Below, piece by piece: positions 8,504 to 17,123 of a DNA stretch of 64,000 nt. This stretch comes from Collinsella aerofaciens (GTDB taxonomy: Bacteria; Actinomycetota; Coriobacteriia; Coriobacteriales; Coriobacteriaceae). The notes beneath the pieces were generated by a model. The model made no database searches, was not told where the DNA came from, and saw only the letters and a list, made by a program, of their open reading frames with translations. How positions within the stretch are numbered: position 1 is the first letter of the stretch; each line of letters starts with the position of its first letter. Location: the NCBI RefSeq assembly GCF_015670795.1, contig NZ_JADPCJ010000009.1, positions 1 through 64,000 on the forward strand, given 5' to 3'. A program made the position numbers and the translations under genes.

Positions 8504-8511
8504 AAAAGGGC

Positions 8512-8550
8512 GCAGGTAATACGAACAAGTGTTCCTATTACCTGCATTTT
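8512..8550 (+). terminator. Hairpin after the aldehyde dehydrogenase gene, loop holds a LexA box
   Basis: GCAGGTAAT (8512-8520) pairs with ATTACCTGC (8537-8545), followed by ATTTT. The loop contains the SOS-box-like palindrome at 8522-8535, so terminator and operator overlap. Confidence 0.55.
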
Positions 8551-8560
8551 GCGTTAGACT
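8522..8560 (+). promoter_or_regulatory. Consensus LexA (SOS) box and -10 element
   Basis: CGAACAAGTGTTCC (8522-8535) fits the Gram-positive LexA consensus CGAACRNRYGTTYC at every position. A TAGACT -10 box at 8555-8560 would place the LexA site over the -35 region, where bound LexA would repress. I saw no second match in the window. The genes at 8609, 8929 and 9274 are the candidates for control. Confidence 0.65.
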
Positions 8561-8608
8561 ACTGTTATGGAGCACGGATGGGCCAACTCCCTTTAGAAGG
8601 GATTTGGT

Positions 8609-9031
8609 ATGAACGTAAGCGATGTTATTTCGTTATTGGCGTTGTTGATTGCGGCTATCGAACTCGGTCTGTTTATCGGCCGAATGAAATGGCCGCCCCC
8701 GCGTAAGCGAAGACGGCCACTTCTCACGATGAAAACGTGTATCGGAGTTGGCAAGACCCGCGGCAACGGGTGCCATCCGTGTTCCTATCTTATCTGCAAG
8801 CGTTCTGTCGCGCAAGCGTTGAGGCAAACGATTGAAGGACGCAGACAGGATGTATTTGTGTCCGCACGGGACCGTAGACTTCTCAATAAGGTTACACACC
8901 GGTTTATCCGGCCGTTAGAGGAGCTGCTATGTACGAGCCTTCGCGTGTTCTTCTGTCATTTCACATTGCAGGATTTCAGTATACCGATGGCGCCTTGGTC
9001 TTGGGCGATCTTAAAGCGGGCGATAAACTGA
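8609..9031 (+). CDS. Possible small membrane protein behind the SOS box
   Basis: Not a recognised family. An ATG with a GAAGGGA site at good spacing opens a frame of 140 codons. Residues 5-25 (ISLLALLIAAIELGLFIG) form one convincing membrane helix, followed by a strongly basic stretch (PPPRKRRRP). This shape recalls SOS-induced membrane peptides and small cell-division inhibitors, but no homology is claimed. The last 100 bases overlap the HIRAN gene, and the C-terminal half has an unusual make-up with a CHPC motif, so the real product may be shorter or the reading frame decayed. Confidence 0.4.
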   Translation: MNVSDVISLLALLIAAIELGLFIGRMKWPPPRKRRRPLLTMKTCIGVGKTRGNGCHPCSYLICKRSVAQALRQTIEGRRQDVFVSARDRRLLNKVTHRFIRPLEELLCTSLRVFFCHFTLQDFSIPMAPWSWAILKRAIN

Positions 9032-9255
9032 CGCTGTGTGCCGAGCGCGATAATCCCCATGACCCCGAGGCAGTTGCGATCTACTATGGCAAGACCAAAC
9101 TTGGCTACGTTCCGGGAAACGAGGTTGGCCCACTGTCCTTGATGATGTATTACGGCCACGAGGACGTATTTGAGGCCCGCGTGCAACAGGTTGCCCCCGA
9201 GCGCAGCCCGTGGCATCAGGTGCGCGTTGGGCTCTATGTGGTGGATGCTCGCTAA
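8929..9255 (+). CDS. HIRAN-domain protein
   Basis: 108 aa, consisting almost wholly of a HIRAN domain: FHIAGFQYTDGA, then LKAGDKLTLCAERDNPHDPEAVAIYYG and KLGYVPGNE are the family's signature strands. HIRAN domains bind DNA 3' ends or damaged DNA (as in HLTF/Rad5); free-standing bacterial versions are poorly studied. GAGGAG precedes the ATG. It lies downstream of the LexA box at 8522, which would suit a DNA-damage role. Confidence 0.8.
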   Translation: MYEPSRVLLSFHIAGFQYTDGALVLGDLKAGDKLTLCAERDNPHDPEAVAIYYGKTKLGYVPGNEVGPLSLMMYYGHEDVFEARVQQVAPERSPWHQVRVGLYVVDAR

Positions 9256-9273
9256 TCGGTATGGGAGACTGCC

Positions 9274-9453
9274 ATGTTTGATGACGATGACCTGTTCGAT
9301 CTGACAGACGATCCGTTTGAGTGGGATACGCTACTCGATGACGATGAGTTGGAGCGGGATCGTAAGAAGCGGCAGGGCAAGAACGCCCAGGGTGACGCTT
9401 CGAAAAAGCAAGACAAGCGCCGCCGCGGACTGTTCGGCGGGCTCTTTGGCTAA
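9274..9453 (+). CDS. Small charged protein, 59 aa
   Basis: An unrecognised 59-aa product, 18 bases after the HIRAN gene, with GGGAGA before the ATG. The N-terminal half is very acidic (MFDDDDLFDLTDDPFEW), the middle and C-terminal half basic (DRKKRQ, KRRRG), and it ends in GLFGGLFG. The layout suggests a binding adaptor or an interaction tail rather than an enzyme. It likely belongs to the same transcript as the HIRAN gene. Confidence 0.6.
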   Translation: MFDDDDLFDLTDDPFEWDTLLDDDELERDRKKRQGKNAQGDASKKQDKRRRGLFGGLFG

Positions 9454-9519
9454 CCGCCGCATCGCTGTGTCTGTATACTTAGCACGAGTTGGATGCATTG
9501 CGAAATGAGGGCATAGACG

Positions 9520-10065
9520 ATGATGTGGTTTACCGCCGACCTGCACCTGGGCGATACGAATATCTTGCACGACATGGATCGACCGTTTGATTCGGTCGAG
9601 GAGATGAACCACAAGGTCATCGATGCCATCAATGAGTGCGTGGCTGCGGACGACCGCCTCTATATCCTGGGAGACTTTACGTATCGCTTGCCCATGGCGG
9701 AGGCGGTGCGCCTGCGCGAGCGTATCGAATGCAAGAATGCGACGCTCATCCGCGGTAACCATGACGGCGACTGGGAAGATTCCGACGCCCCGCAAATTTG
9801 GGAAGACGTGCGCGATTACCTGGAGATTGCTCCCGGCTATGCCAAGGGCCATCGTCTGGTTATGAGCCACTACCCCATGCTCAGCTGGAACGGCAAGGCA
9901 CGTGGCGCCATTATGCTGCATGGGCATATCCACAGCAGGGGTGACCGCACCAACGCACGCAACCGCGATCGCGAGCGCCCGATCCTGCGCTATGACGTTG
10001 GCCTTGATGCCAACGACTACAGACCCGTAAGCCGCGATCAAATCCTGGGCTTCTTTGGACTGTAA
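9520..10065 (+). CDS. Metallophosphoesterase family protein
   Basis: 181 aa. It has the full calcineurin-like metal site: DLHLGD (Asp7, His9), GD at 51-52, GNHD at 79-82, SHYP near 116 and HGHIH at 134-138. The family hydrolyses phosphodiesters or phosphomonoesters with two metal ions; the exact substrate is unknown. Two ATG codons are adjacent (9520 and 9523), preceded by GAGGG. The short, single-domain form resembles the YfcE/YmdB-distant or phage-like phosphoesterases often annotated only as hydrolase. Confidence 0.85.
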   Translation: MMWFTADLHLGDTNILHDMDRPFDSVEEMNHKVIDAINECVAADDRLYILGDFTYRLPMAEAVRLRERIECKNATLIRGNHDGDWEDSDAPQIWEDVRDYLEIAPGYAKGHRLVMSHYPMLSWNGKARGAIMLHGHIHSRGDRTNARNRDRERPILRYDVGLDANDYRPVSRDQILGFFGL

Positions 10066-10071
10066 TTCTCG

Positions 10072-10108
10072 AACCACCACAAAGGGGACAGGCACCTTTG
10101 TGGTGGTT
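10072..10108 (+). repeat. GGGACAGG hairpin, copy 2
   Basis: AACCACCACAAAGG (10072-10085) is exactly complementary to 10095-10108, with GGACAGGCA in the loop. It stands directly after the phosphoesterase stop and before a true terminator. Confidence 0.75.
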
Positions 10109-10110
10109 CT

Positions 10111-10145
10111 GGCGCCGTTGCCATTATGGCGGCGGCGCCTTTTTT
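10111..10145 (+). terminator. Terminator after the metallophosphoesterase gene
   Basis: GGCGCC (10111-10116) with an inner TGCCAT/ATGGC part pairs with GGCGCC (10134-10139) and ends in six T. Confidence 0.8.
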
Positions 10146-10203
10146 GTCCGCGTGGCGCGGTAGAGTGTAGGCGGTTGAAATTTGCGTCCATCGAGGAGCT
10201 GCT

Positions 10204-11961
10204 ATGAACGAGATCAAGTGCCCGCATTGCGGCGAAGTTTTTAAGGTCGATGCGTCCGGCTATGCGGATATCGTCAAGCAAGTGCGCGATGCCGAGTTCT
10301 CGCGCGATCTTGATGAGCGCATAGCGGCGGCTCGACGCGAGGGCGAGCAGGCGCTGGAGCTTGAGCGTTCGCGTTCGGCGTCTGCCCTGCAGGAGGCGGA
10401 GTCTCAACGCGACGCTCAGCTTGTCGAGCAGAAGAACACTGCGGATCAGAAACTGGCGCAAGAGGTTGCCAAGCGCGATGCTGAGCTTGCCGAGCTGCGC
10501 GCTAAGCTCGAGGGCGCTGCCGCAGAGCGCGAGAGTGCAAGCCAGCGCGCGGCGGTTGAGGCACGAGCCAATGCTCAAAAAGAGAATGCCGAACTCCAGC
10601 GTGAGATTGATAGCCTGCGTGCGCAGCTTGGGCGCAAAGATGACGAAGCAAAGCTTGCCGAGTCGGCGGCGCGCAACGCTGCTCAAAACGATTTAGCTGC
10701 ACGCGACGCTCAGATTGCCGAGCTGCAGGCCAGGCTTGCCGCGGCGGACAAGGCCCAGGAGATGGCGCTTGCCGCTGCCGCGGCAGAGTCGCAGCGTGAG
10801 CTCGATGCCGCTCGCAGCGAGGCCGAGCGCGCGTTTGCTGACTATCGCGCGAAGGTGCAAGAGAAGTTTTCCGCCGCAAAGGCTCAGTCCGAGCAAGAGG
10901 CCGAGGGCCTGCGTGCCCAGCTGCGCGAGCAGGAACTGATGGCAAAAATGAACCTGTCAGAGGCGGTCGCCGCGGCGGAGCGAGAGCGCGATGAGGCGCG
11001 TGCCAAACTGACGAGCGAGCTGGCGGTGCGCGATTCTCGCGAGGAACAGGTCAAGGCGGCACACGAGCTCGAGCTTGCGCAGGCCAAGCGCGCGAGCGAT
11101 GACCTGATTCGCTACAAGGACGAAGAGATTGAGCGCCTTAAGGACATGAAGGTCCGCCTGTCCACCAAGATGGTGGGCGAGTCGCTCGAGCAGCACTGCG
11201 AGACCGAGTTTAACCGTCTGCGCATGACGGCGTTTCCTAACGCGTACTTCGAGAAGGATAACGATGCGTCCGAGGGCACCAAGGGCGACTTTATCTTCCG
11301 CGAGTGCGACGCAAGCGGTAACGAGGTCATTTCGATTATGTTCGAGATGAAAAACGAGAACGACGAGACCGCGACCAAGCACAAAAACGAGGACTTCTTT
11401 AAGAAACTCGATCACGATCGTCGCCAGAAAGGCTGTGAGTACGCGGTGCTCTGCACACTGCTCGAGCCCGAAAGCGAGCTCTATAACGCAGGGATAGTCG
11501 ACGTGAGTTACCGCTATGAGAAGATGTACGTGATCCGCCCGCAGTTCTTCATTCCCATGATCACGCTGCTGCGCAACGCCGCCATGGGTTCGCTGCGCTA
11601 TAAGCAGGAGCTGGCGGAGTACAAGCAACAGAACATCGACGTCACGAACTTCGAGGCCAAGATGGAGAAGTTCAAGAACGATTTCGGCCGCAACTATGAG
11701 CTTGCGAGCCGTAAGTTCCAGACGGCGATCGAGGAGATTGACAAGACGATTAGCCATCTGCAGAAAACCAAGGAGGCATTGCTGTCCTCCGAGAACAATT
11801 TACGTCTAGCCAACAAGAAGGCCGACGATCTTACCATTCGCAAGCTCACCTGGGGCAACAAGACCATGAAGGCGGCGTTTGACGAGGCGCGCGGGGCTGC
11901 GACAGGGGCAAACGATGAGCCCGCCGAGGCGGATTCGTATGAGGTCGAGGATGCCGAGTAG
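10204..11961 (+). CDS. DUF2130 protein: long coiled coil plus nuclease-like domain
   Basis: 585 aa. It begins with a zinc-ribbon-like pair (CPHCG, only one CxxC), followed by a very long Ala/Glu/Arg-rich coiled coil (about residues 25-330). The C-terminal DUF2130 domain has a PD-(D/E)xK-like site: Asp362 in KGDFIFRE, Glu381 and Lys383 in FEMKNEN, and [17 protein letters not shown] after it. The family is widespread but its job is unknown; a nuclease acting on DNA bound by a coiled-coil scaffold is a reasonable reading. The tail is acidic. GAGGAG stands before the ATG. A bidirectional terminator separates it from the convergent helicase. Confidence 0.8.
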   Translation: MNEIKCPHCGEVFKVDASGYADIVKQVRDAEFSRDLDERIAAARREGEQALELERSRSASALQEAESQRDAQLVEQKNTADQKLAQEVAKRDAELAELRAKLEGAAAERESASQRAAVEARANAQKENAELQREIDSLRAQLGRKDDEAKLAESAARNAAQNDLAARDAQIAELQARLAAADKAQEMALAAAAAESQRELDAARSEAERAFADYRAKVQEKFSAAKAQSEQEAEGLRAQLREQELMAKMNLSEAVAAAERERDEARAKLTSELAVRDSREEQVKAAHELELAQAKRASDDLIRYKDEEIERLKDMKVRLSTKMVGESLEQHCETEFNRLRMTAFPNAYFEKDNDASEGTKGDFIFRECDASGNEVISIMFEMKNENDETATKHKNEDFFKKLDHDRRQKGCEYAVLCTLLEPESELYNAGIVDVSYRYEKMYVIRPQFFIPMITLLRNAAMGSLRYKQELAEYKQQNIDVTNFEAKMEKFKNDFGRNYELASRKFQTAIEEIDKTISHLQKTKEALLSSENNLRLANKKADDLTIRKLTWGNKTMKAAFDEARGAATGANDEPAEADSYEVEDAE

Positions 11962-11980
11962 GGGATAGCGTATAGTGCAA

Positions 11981-12018
11981 AAGCGGGGCCGCTGGCGATA
12001 TTGCCAACGGCCCCGCTT
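11981..12018. terminator. Bidirectional terminator between DUF2130 and helicase genes
   Basis: AAGCGGGGCCG (11981-11991) is exactly complementary to CGGCCCCGCTT (12008-12018). The genes on each side converge on it. Confidence 0.8.
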
Positions 12019-12035
12019 CGTTCCAGTATGTACGG

Positions 12036-14717
12036 CTAGTCCTCGAGCAGGTCCTCGATAAAGCCGACGCGGTAGTTTTTGAAGATGACCTCGCCGCCGT
12101 CTTGCGTGGCATCCAGGTCGACATCGCCCATGATGCCAAAGTCGTGGTCGCCATCCTCGTCGGCAAAAATCTGGTGCACGTGCCACACGTGATCGGTCTT
12201 CTCGTCGCTCCCGTCGATGGTAAACATCGCGGCGCTGCGGGCATCTCCGTCGGTGAGGATTTCCTCGTGCTGCTCATGGTAGGCATCGAGCGCCTTTTGC
12301 CAGCGGACCTCGCTCATGCCCCAGTCCTCGTCGAGTTCGCCCAGGTCGCGAACGTGCTCGCGGGCGGCAAGGGTCACGCGGCGGAAGAGTGCGTTGCGCA
12401 CCAGCAGCGTGCAGCCGCGACGGTCCGCAACGACCTCGTCGATGCCCTGCGGCGGCGCGGCGTCGAGGGCCGCCGGGTTGCCGGCGTTCTCCCACTCGTC
12501 CACCAGGCTCGAGTCGACCGAGCGCACCACAAAGCCGAGCCACGAAATGATGTCGCGCAAGCGCTCATCGCGCTTCTCAATGGGCACGGTGCGATCGAGG
12601 GAGCGGTAGGCCTCGGCTAGGTAGCGCAGCAGAATGCCCTCGGAGCGGGCGATGCCGAGCTTTTGGATATAGCCCTTAAAGTCGCTCGCGCTCTCCAACA
12701 TGTCGCGCAGGACGCTCTTGGGCGAGAGCTGGTAGTCGTTGGCCCAAGGTACTTCCTGGCAGTACTTGTCGAAGGCGGCATCGAGCAAATCCTCGAGCGG
12801 CTTTTCGTAGGTGACATCCTGGATGCGCTCCAAGCGTTCCTCATATTCGACGCCGTCGGCTTTCATCTCGGCCATAGCGCGGTCGCGCGCGGCGCGCTCC
12901 TGCGCGCGCAGCACCTGCTTGGGATCCTCGAGCGTAGCCTCGACCATTGAGATCAGATCCATGGTATAGGTCTCACTCTCGGGGTCGAGCAGCTCCAGCG
13001 CGGCAAGCAAAAACGGCGAGAGCGGCTGGTCGAGCGCAAAGTCCTCGGGCAGATCGACCGTCAGTGCATAGTCGATGTCTGGCGCGGCGTCAGTCGGGGC
13101 GTCGGGCGCGGGCGGCACCTCGGTGCGAACGACGACGCCGGAATCGATGAGCGTGGCGAAGATTTCGTCGGCGCGAACCTCGAGCTTGGCCTTTTCCTCG
13201 GGGGTCTGCAAGCTCGTCTCGATGAGGTCGTGTACGCGGACTCGGGCATCGCCGCCCTGCTCGACCACGCTAATCACCATGGAGTGCGTGATGCGAAGGC
13301 GCGGCTTGAGCGTCTCGGGCTGCGTCTCGATCAGGCGCTCAAAGGTCTGCTTGTTCCAGGTGACAAAGCCCTCGGGGGCCTTCTTCTTTTTAATCTTGCG
13401 GAGCTTCTTGGGGTCGTCGCCCGCCTTGGCCATGAGTTTGGCGTTCTCGATCTCGTGCTCCGGGGCCTCGGCGATGACCATGCCCTCGGTATCGAAGCCC
13501 GAGCGGCCGGCGCGACCGGCAATCTGATGGAACTCGCGGGCGCGCAGGCGACGCATCTTGTAGCCGTCGAACTTGGTGAGCGCGGTGAGTACCACGGTGT
13601 GGATGGGTACGTTGATGCCGACGCCGAGCGTATCGGTGCCGCAGATGACGGGCAGCAGGCCCTGCTGCGCCAGGCGCTCCACCAGCAGGCGATAGCGCGG
13701 CAACATGCCGGCATGGTGCACGCCGACGCCGCATCCAAGCAGGCGTTTGAGAATCTTACCAAAGGCCGTGGAGAAGCTCGTCCCCTTTGCCGCTTCTTTG
13801 ATGGCCTCGCGCTGCTCCTTGCTGGCGATGCCAAAATTGGCGAGCGACTGTGCCGTTGCAAGGGCGGCATCCTGGCTAAAGTGCACGATATAGAGCGGGG
13901 CCTCGCCGCGGCGCATGGCGAGCTCGACCGTGCCCTCGAGGGAGGTCGTCACGTAGTCGTAGCTCAGCGGCACGGGGCGCGGGGCATCGACGACCAAGTC
14001 GCAGGTAGCACCGGTGTGTTCCTCGAGTGAGGCGGCGATGGCAGTGACATCGCCGAGCGTGGCGCTCATGAGCATGAATTGCGTGTGGGGCAGGGTGAGC
14101 AGCGGCACCTGCCAAGCCCAACCGCGGTCGGGGTCGGCAAAGTAGTGGAACTCGTCCATGGCCACGCAGCCCACGTCGGCATCTTCGCTCTCGCGCAGTG
14201 CGTCGTTGGCAAGGATCTCTGCCGTGCAGCAGATGACGGGTGCCTTGGTGTTGATATGCGTGTCGCCGGTAATCATGCCTACGTTATCGCGGCCGAGCAC
14301 CTGCACAAGGTCGAAAAACTTCTCGCTGACCAGAGCCTTGATGGGAGCCGTGTAGTAGCAGCGCTTGCCCTGCGCCATGCCCATAAAGAGCATGCCCAGC
14401 GCGACGAGCGATTTACCCGATCCGGTCGGTGTGCCTAAAATGACGTGATCGCCGGCAGCCAGGTCCATGAGGGCCTCTTCTTGGTGATCCCACAGTTCAA
14501 TGCCGCGATCGCTCGTCCATTCAAAGAAGCGTTCGAAGGCTTGATCGGGCGTGAGCCACGGTTCGGGCTCGCTGCCGCCCTCGGGCTCCCACCAGGTGGG
14601 GGAGAGCGCGCCGAGCGAGCCAAACTCGGCTTCGGTTCCCGTGCCGCCCGAGAATGAGCTGGCGGCGCCGGCGCCGGAGACGGTGCTGGCGGCGGTATCT
14701 GTCGTGGTCTGTGCCAT
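12036..14717 (-). CDS. Ski2-like DEAD/DEAH-box helicase with DUF3516 C-terminus
   Basis: 893 aa. Helicase motifs are complete: GTPTGSGKS near residue 100, MDEFHYF near 187, LMSATLGD, and QIAGRAGRSGFD near 400. The long C-terminal half matches the DUF3516 type found with actinobacterial Ski2/HelY-like helicases, which probably unwind structured RNA. The frame opens to 14888, but that extension runs through the 119-bp repeat; the ATG at 14717 with GAGAAAG upstream starts a low-complexity Ala/Ser/Thr leader (about 40 residues) before the conserved part. Repeat copy 3 lies just upstream. Confidence 0.85.
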   Translation of the reverse strand: MAQTTTDTAASTVSGAGAASSFSGGTGTEAEFGSLGALSPTWWEPEGGSEPEPWLTPDQAFERFFEWTSDRGIELWDHQEEALMDLAAGDHVILGTPTGSGKSLVALGMLFMGMAQGKRCYYTAPIKALVSEKFFDLVQVLGRDNVGMITGDTHINTKAPVICCTAEILANDALRESEDADVGCVAMDEFHYFADPDRGWAWQVPLLTLPHTQFMLMSATLGDVTAIAASLEEHTGATCDLVVDAPRPVPLSYDYVTTSLEGTVELAMRRGEAPLYIVHFSQDAALATAQSLANFGIASKEQREAIKEAAKGTSFSTAFGKILKRLLGCGVGVHHAGMLPRYRLLVERLAQQGLLPVICGTDTLGVGINVPIHTVVLTALTKFDGYKMRRLRAREFHQIAGRAGRSGFDTEGMVIAEAPEHEIENAKLMAKAGDDPKKLRKIKKKKAPEGFVTWNKQTFERLIETQPETLKPRLRITHSMVISVVEQGGDARVRVHDLIETSLQTPEEKAKLEVRADEIFATLIDSGVVVRTEVPPAPDAPTDAAPDIDYALTVDLPEDFALDQPLSPFLLAALELLDPESETYTMDLISMVEATLEDPKQVLRAQERAARDRAMAEMKADGVEYEERLERIQDVTYEKPLEDLLDAAFDKYCQEVPWANDYQLSPKSVLRDMLESASDFKGYIQKLGIARSEGILLRYLAEAYRSLDRTVPIEKRDERLRDIISWLGFVVRSVDSSLVDEWENAGNPAALDAAPPQGIDEVVADRRGCTLLVRNALFRRVTLAAREHVRDLGELDEDWGMSEVRWQKALDAYHEQHEEILTDGDARSAAMFTIDGSDEKTDHVWHVHQIFADEDGDHDFGIMGDVDLDATQDGGEVIFKNYRVGFIEDLLED

Positions 14718-14840
14718 GTGGTTGCTTTCTCTCGCGATTGTCCGCCAACTATTATGGCGTAGCGGCGCATCGATGCGTTTGCAGGCAAGAAAATGCAGGA
14801 AATGGGCGTTCTGCCCGGCCGTTTGGTGCAGTTGCCAGCT

Positions 14841-14959
14841 AAGTGAGTAGACTTTTTGCGATGTCGCGAGCACATGGATTTTGCACAAGGGTTCTATCTG
14901 CGGTTTTAGTTTTCGTTATGCGGGTTGTGCTTGGCTATTGCAAAAAAGTCTACTCACTT
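14841..14959. repeat. 119-bp inverted-terminal-repeat element, copy 3
   Basis: It has the same 16-bp perfect ends (14841-14856 and 14944-14959) and the same length as copies 1 and 2. The middle is more diverged but keeps CTGCGGTTTT at the corresponding place. Pairing of the ends extends two bases further (CTAAGTG with CACTTAG). It lies between the trmB 3' end and the start of the helicase gene. Confidence 0.85.
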
Positions 14960-15026
14960 AGGTTTGAGGGTTGTTTGCTGGCGCCTATTCGCGCTTATTT
15001 GCTGACGCCGCGACCATCAGAAGCCC

Positions 15027-15866
15027 CTAGGACTCTTGCGGCAGGCGCTTCTTGCCCTTGCGGGCACGGTTTCTGAAGTTCTCGACGGCCTCTTCCATGC
15101 CGAGAGGCACGTAGGTGAGCTCATCGAGGTTTTCGGGCAGGTAGCAGGCAAGGCTTTGCTCCTGCGCGCGGCCCGCCGCGAGCTGCTCTTCGATGGGTTC
15201 CGCGCCGGGCGTAGCGCAAATGCCATAGACGGCGGCGCCCATCTCGCGCGTGCGGCATTCATATTCGGTCTCGGGATGCTCGGGATGGTCGCGGCGGACG
15301 TCGTCACTTACCCAAAGCGTATCGTAGCCGGCTGCGGCAAACTGTCCCAGGGCGTAATCGCGCAACGGTTTGCTGTCGGTTCGCAGCGTTACGGTGGCGC
15401 CGGCTGCAAAGAGCGGGCGATAGAGCATCAGATGGTCGACATGGACGAGGCGCTTTTTGGCGTACTTGGCCTTGGGCTGCGGCGTGGGAAAGTTGATGGT
15501 GATGGCATCGAGCTCGCCTGTGGCAAATAGCTGCGGCAGCGATGCGGCGCCTCGAGGCAGAACGAGTGCGTTGGTCAGTTCATGCTCGCAGATTTTCTGT
15601 GCGGCATAGGCGATGCAGATGGGCTCTTGGTCCATGCCGATAAAGAGCGTGTTTGGCTCGTGGGCCGCGCGCTCTACAAGATACGTTCCCTTGCCGCAGC
15701 CAAGATCCAGGTGAAGGTGTTCGAATGGCTTGCTGCCAACTGGCGCACAGACTTCACGCCAATCTCCGGCATAGGCCTCGGGGTTCGTCTCAATCGCATC
15801 GGCGTAGCGCTCCAAGCGCTCCTCGAGCACAAAGTTCTTAGGCGTGCGAACGTGGACGGCTCCCAT
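15027..15866 (-). CDS. trmB: tRNA (guanine-N7)-methyltransferase-like protein TrmB
   Basis: 279 aa. A class I SAM fold is shown by LHLDLGCGKGTYL (about 51-63) and IGMDQEP. The region that is normally DPWPK plus basic residues reads NFPTPQPKAKYAKKRL (125-140), so the family's Asp-Pro-Trp is changed here while the basic KKRL tail stays. TrmB makes m7G46 in tRNA. AAGGAGCC precedes the ATG. The C-terminus (about 230-279) extends past the usual family end and is very basic at its tip (RNRARKGKKRLP), which may aid tRNA binding. The altered motif makes full catalytic equivalence uncertain. Confidence 0.78.
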   Translation of the reverse strand: MGAVHVRTPKNFVLEERLERYADAIETNPEAYAGDWREVCAPVGSKPFEHLHLDLGCGKGTYLVERAAHEPNTLFIGMDQEPICIAYAAQKICEHELTNALVLPRGAASLPQLFATGELDAITINFPTPQPKAKYAKKRLVHVDHLMLYRPLFAAGATVTLRTDSKPLRDYALGQFAAAGYDTLWVSDDVRRDHPEHPETEYECRTREMGAAVYGICATPGAEPIEEQLAAGRAQEQSLACYLPENLDELTYVPLGMEEAVENFRNRARKGKKRLPQES

Positions 15867-15983
15867 GAGGCTCCTTGGTCATAAATATGGAACGCATAGC
15901 TGCGCGTTCCGTCAATGGGTTGAAAAGGGTGGGCATAGTTTGCCCGAAAGAAGCGGCACGGCTCGGCGGCGAGTCGTCGATGC

Positions 15984-16856
15984 CTACAGGCGCTTGAGGA
16001 TCACATAACGGTTGAGCTCGCCGCTGCGACCGTCGGCATGGAAACGCTCAAGCTCGCGCACGGGGACCTCGCCGCTTTTGTAGAACGTACGGACGCCGCG
16101 CACCAGGTCGGTGATCTGCTGATCGTCAAAGTGATGGCAATAGCGGTAGGCGTGGCGGTCGTTTTGCCAGCCGATGAGGTGGTCGCCGGCTTCAAACTGT
16201 GCGGAATCGTAACCCTCAAACGGCGGGGTGAGCTCGGCGCGGGCTTCGGCGCGAACAGCCTTGCGCGCCATGCGCTCGTCGTTCATAAACTCCCAAAAGC
16301 TGATGGCGATGATGCCGCCCGGGCGCGTCTGGCGCACCAGGGCGTCGAGCACGCGTACACGGTACTCGCACGACGGCACATGGTGCATAAAGCCAAAGCA
16401 GACCGAGATGTCGGCGAGCGGGGCGTCGAAAAGCACGTCGGGCGTCTCGGCGGGGTTGAGCTTCATAAGGGCGTCGAGCACGTCGAGTTCCTGGAAGTGC
16501 AGGTTGGGAATGCGCAGCGCGTGGCCATGTGCATCGATGGCCAGGTCTTGGCACGAGTCGACACCATAGAACTCAAACGGGCAGCTGGCATCTGCCGAGG
16601 GGTTTGCGCCATCGACGCCCTTGGCGGCAAGTGCGCCGCCGGCGGCAAAGTTCTCGAATCGCATATTGCCACAGGCAAGATCGAAGACGCGGACGGGATG
16701 CTCGATCGTGGCGACGTCGAGCTGTTCGAGCGCGATATCCATGGTGCGTACCCAGCCGGGCCACGGGGCCTGGCGCGTATCGGAAAAGGAAGCGGAGTGC
16801 TCGCGATAGAACGTGTTGTTGAGCTGGATGAGCGATGAGGCGAAATCGCGGTTCAC
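15984..16856 (-). CDS. Trm9/ALKBH8-like class I methyltransferase
   Basis: 290 aa. The N-terminus FYREHSASFSDTRQAPWPGW matches the Trm9-type opening. The SAM site is VFDLACGNMRF (57-67), followed by FYGVDSC, then FGFMHHVPS, RPGGIIAISFWEF and GDHLIGWQNDRHAYRY, all in the order seen in Trm9-like enzymes. Eukaryotic Trm9 methylates cm5U34 of tRNA to mcm5U. The ATG-like frame opens earlier, but GGAGGGA lies 11 bases before the GTG at 16856, which I take as the start. Elp3, which makes the cm5U precursor, is encoded 2 kb away. The substrate is inferred. Confidence 0.65.
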   Translation of the reverse strand: MNRDFASSLIQLNNTFYREHSASFSDTRQAPWPGWVRTMDIALEQLDVATIEHPVRVFDLACGNMRFENFAAGGALAAKGVDGANPSADASCPFEFYGVDSCQDLAIDAHGHALRIPNLHFQELDVLDALMKLNPAETPDVLFDAPLADISVCFGFMHHVPSCEYRVRVLDALVRQTRPGGIIAISFWEFMNDERMARKAVRAEARAELTPPFEGYDSAQFEAGDHLIGWQNDRHAYRYCHHFDDQQITDLVRGVRTFYKSGEVPVRELERFHADGRSGELNRYVILKRL

Positions 16857-17123
16857 GGCGCGGAACTCCCTCCGTTGGCGGTGCGGAATAAACAGTACGA
16901 CCATACTACCGTTAACGCCGCAACGGGGACAACCAAGCTACGGGTCATTGCTTTGTTTGGACACATTTCCGCAGCTCATATGCGCCCGCAACCGCCGGTT
17001 GTCAAAAATCTCACTAGAATAGGTGGCATGCTTTTGGCGGTGGCGGATAGATTTTTAACTGTGCAAGGCGCCTTAAGAACAAAAGCGGTCCGGCGGTACG
17101 GCTGGCATCACATAGGAGGAACC

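Noticed and set aside
9331..10686. 451-codon minus-strand frame across the phosphoesterase and DUF2130 genes
   Set aside because: It runs through two genes with intact motifs, a hairpin and a terminator on the other strand.
14718..14888. 57-residue N-terminal extension of the Ski2-like helicase
   Set aside because: It would be encoded partly by the 119-bp repeat; the ATG at 14717 has a ribosome site.
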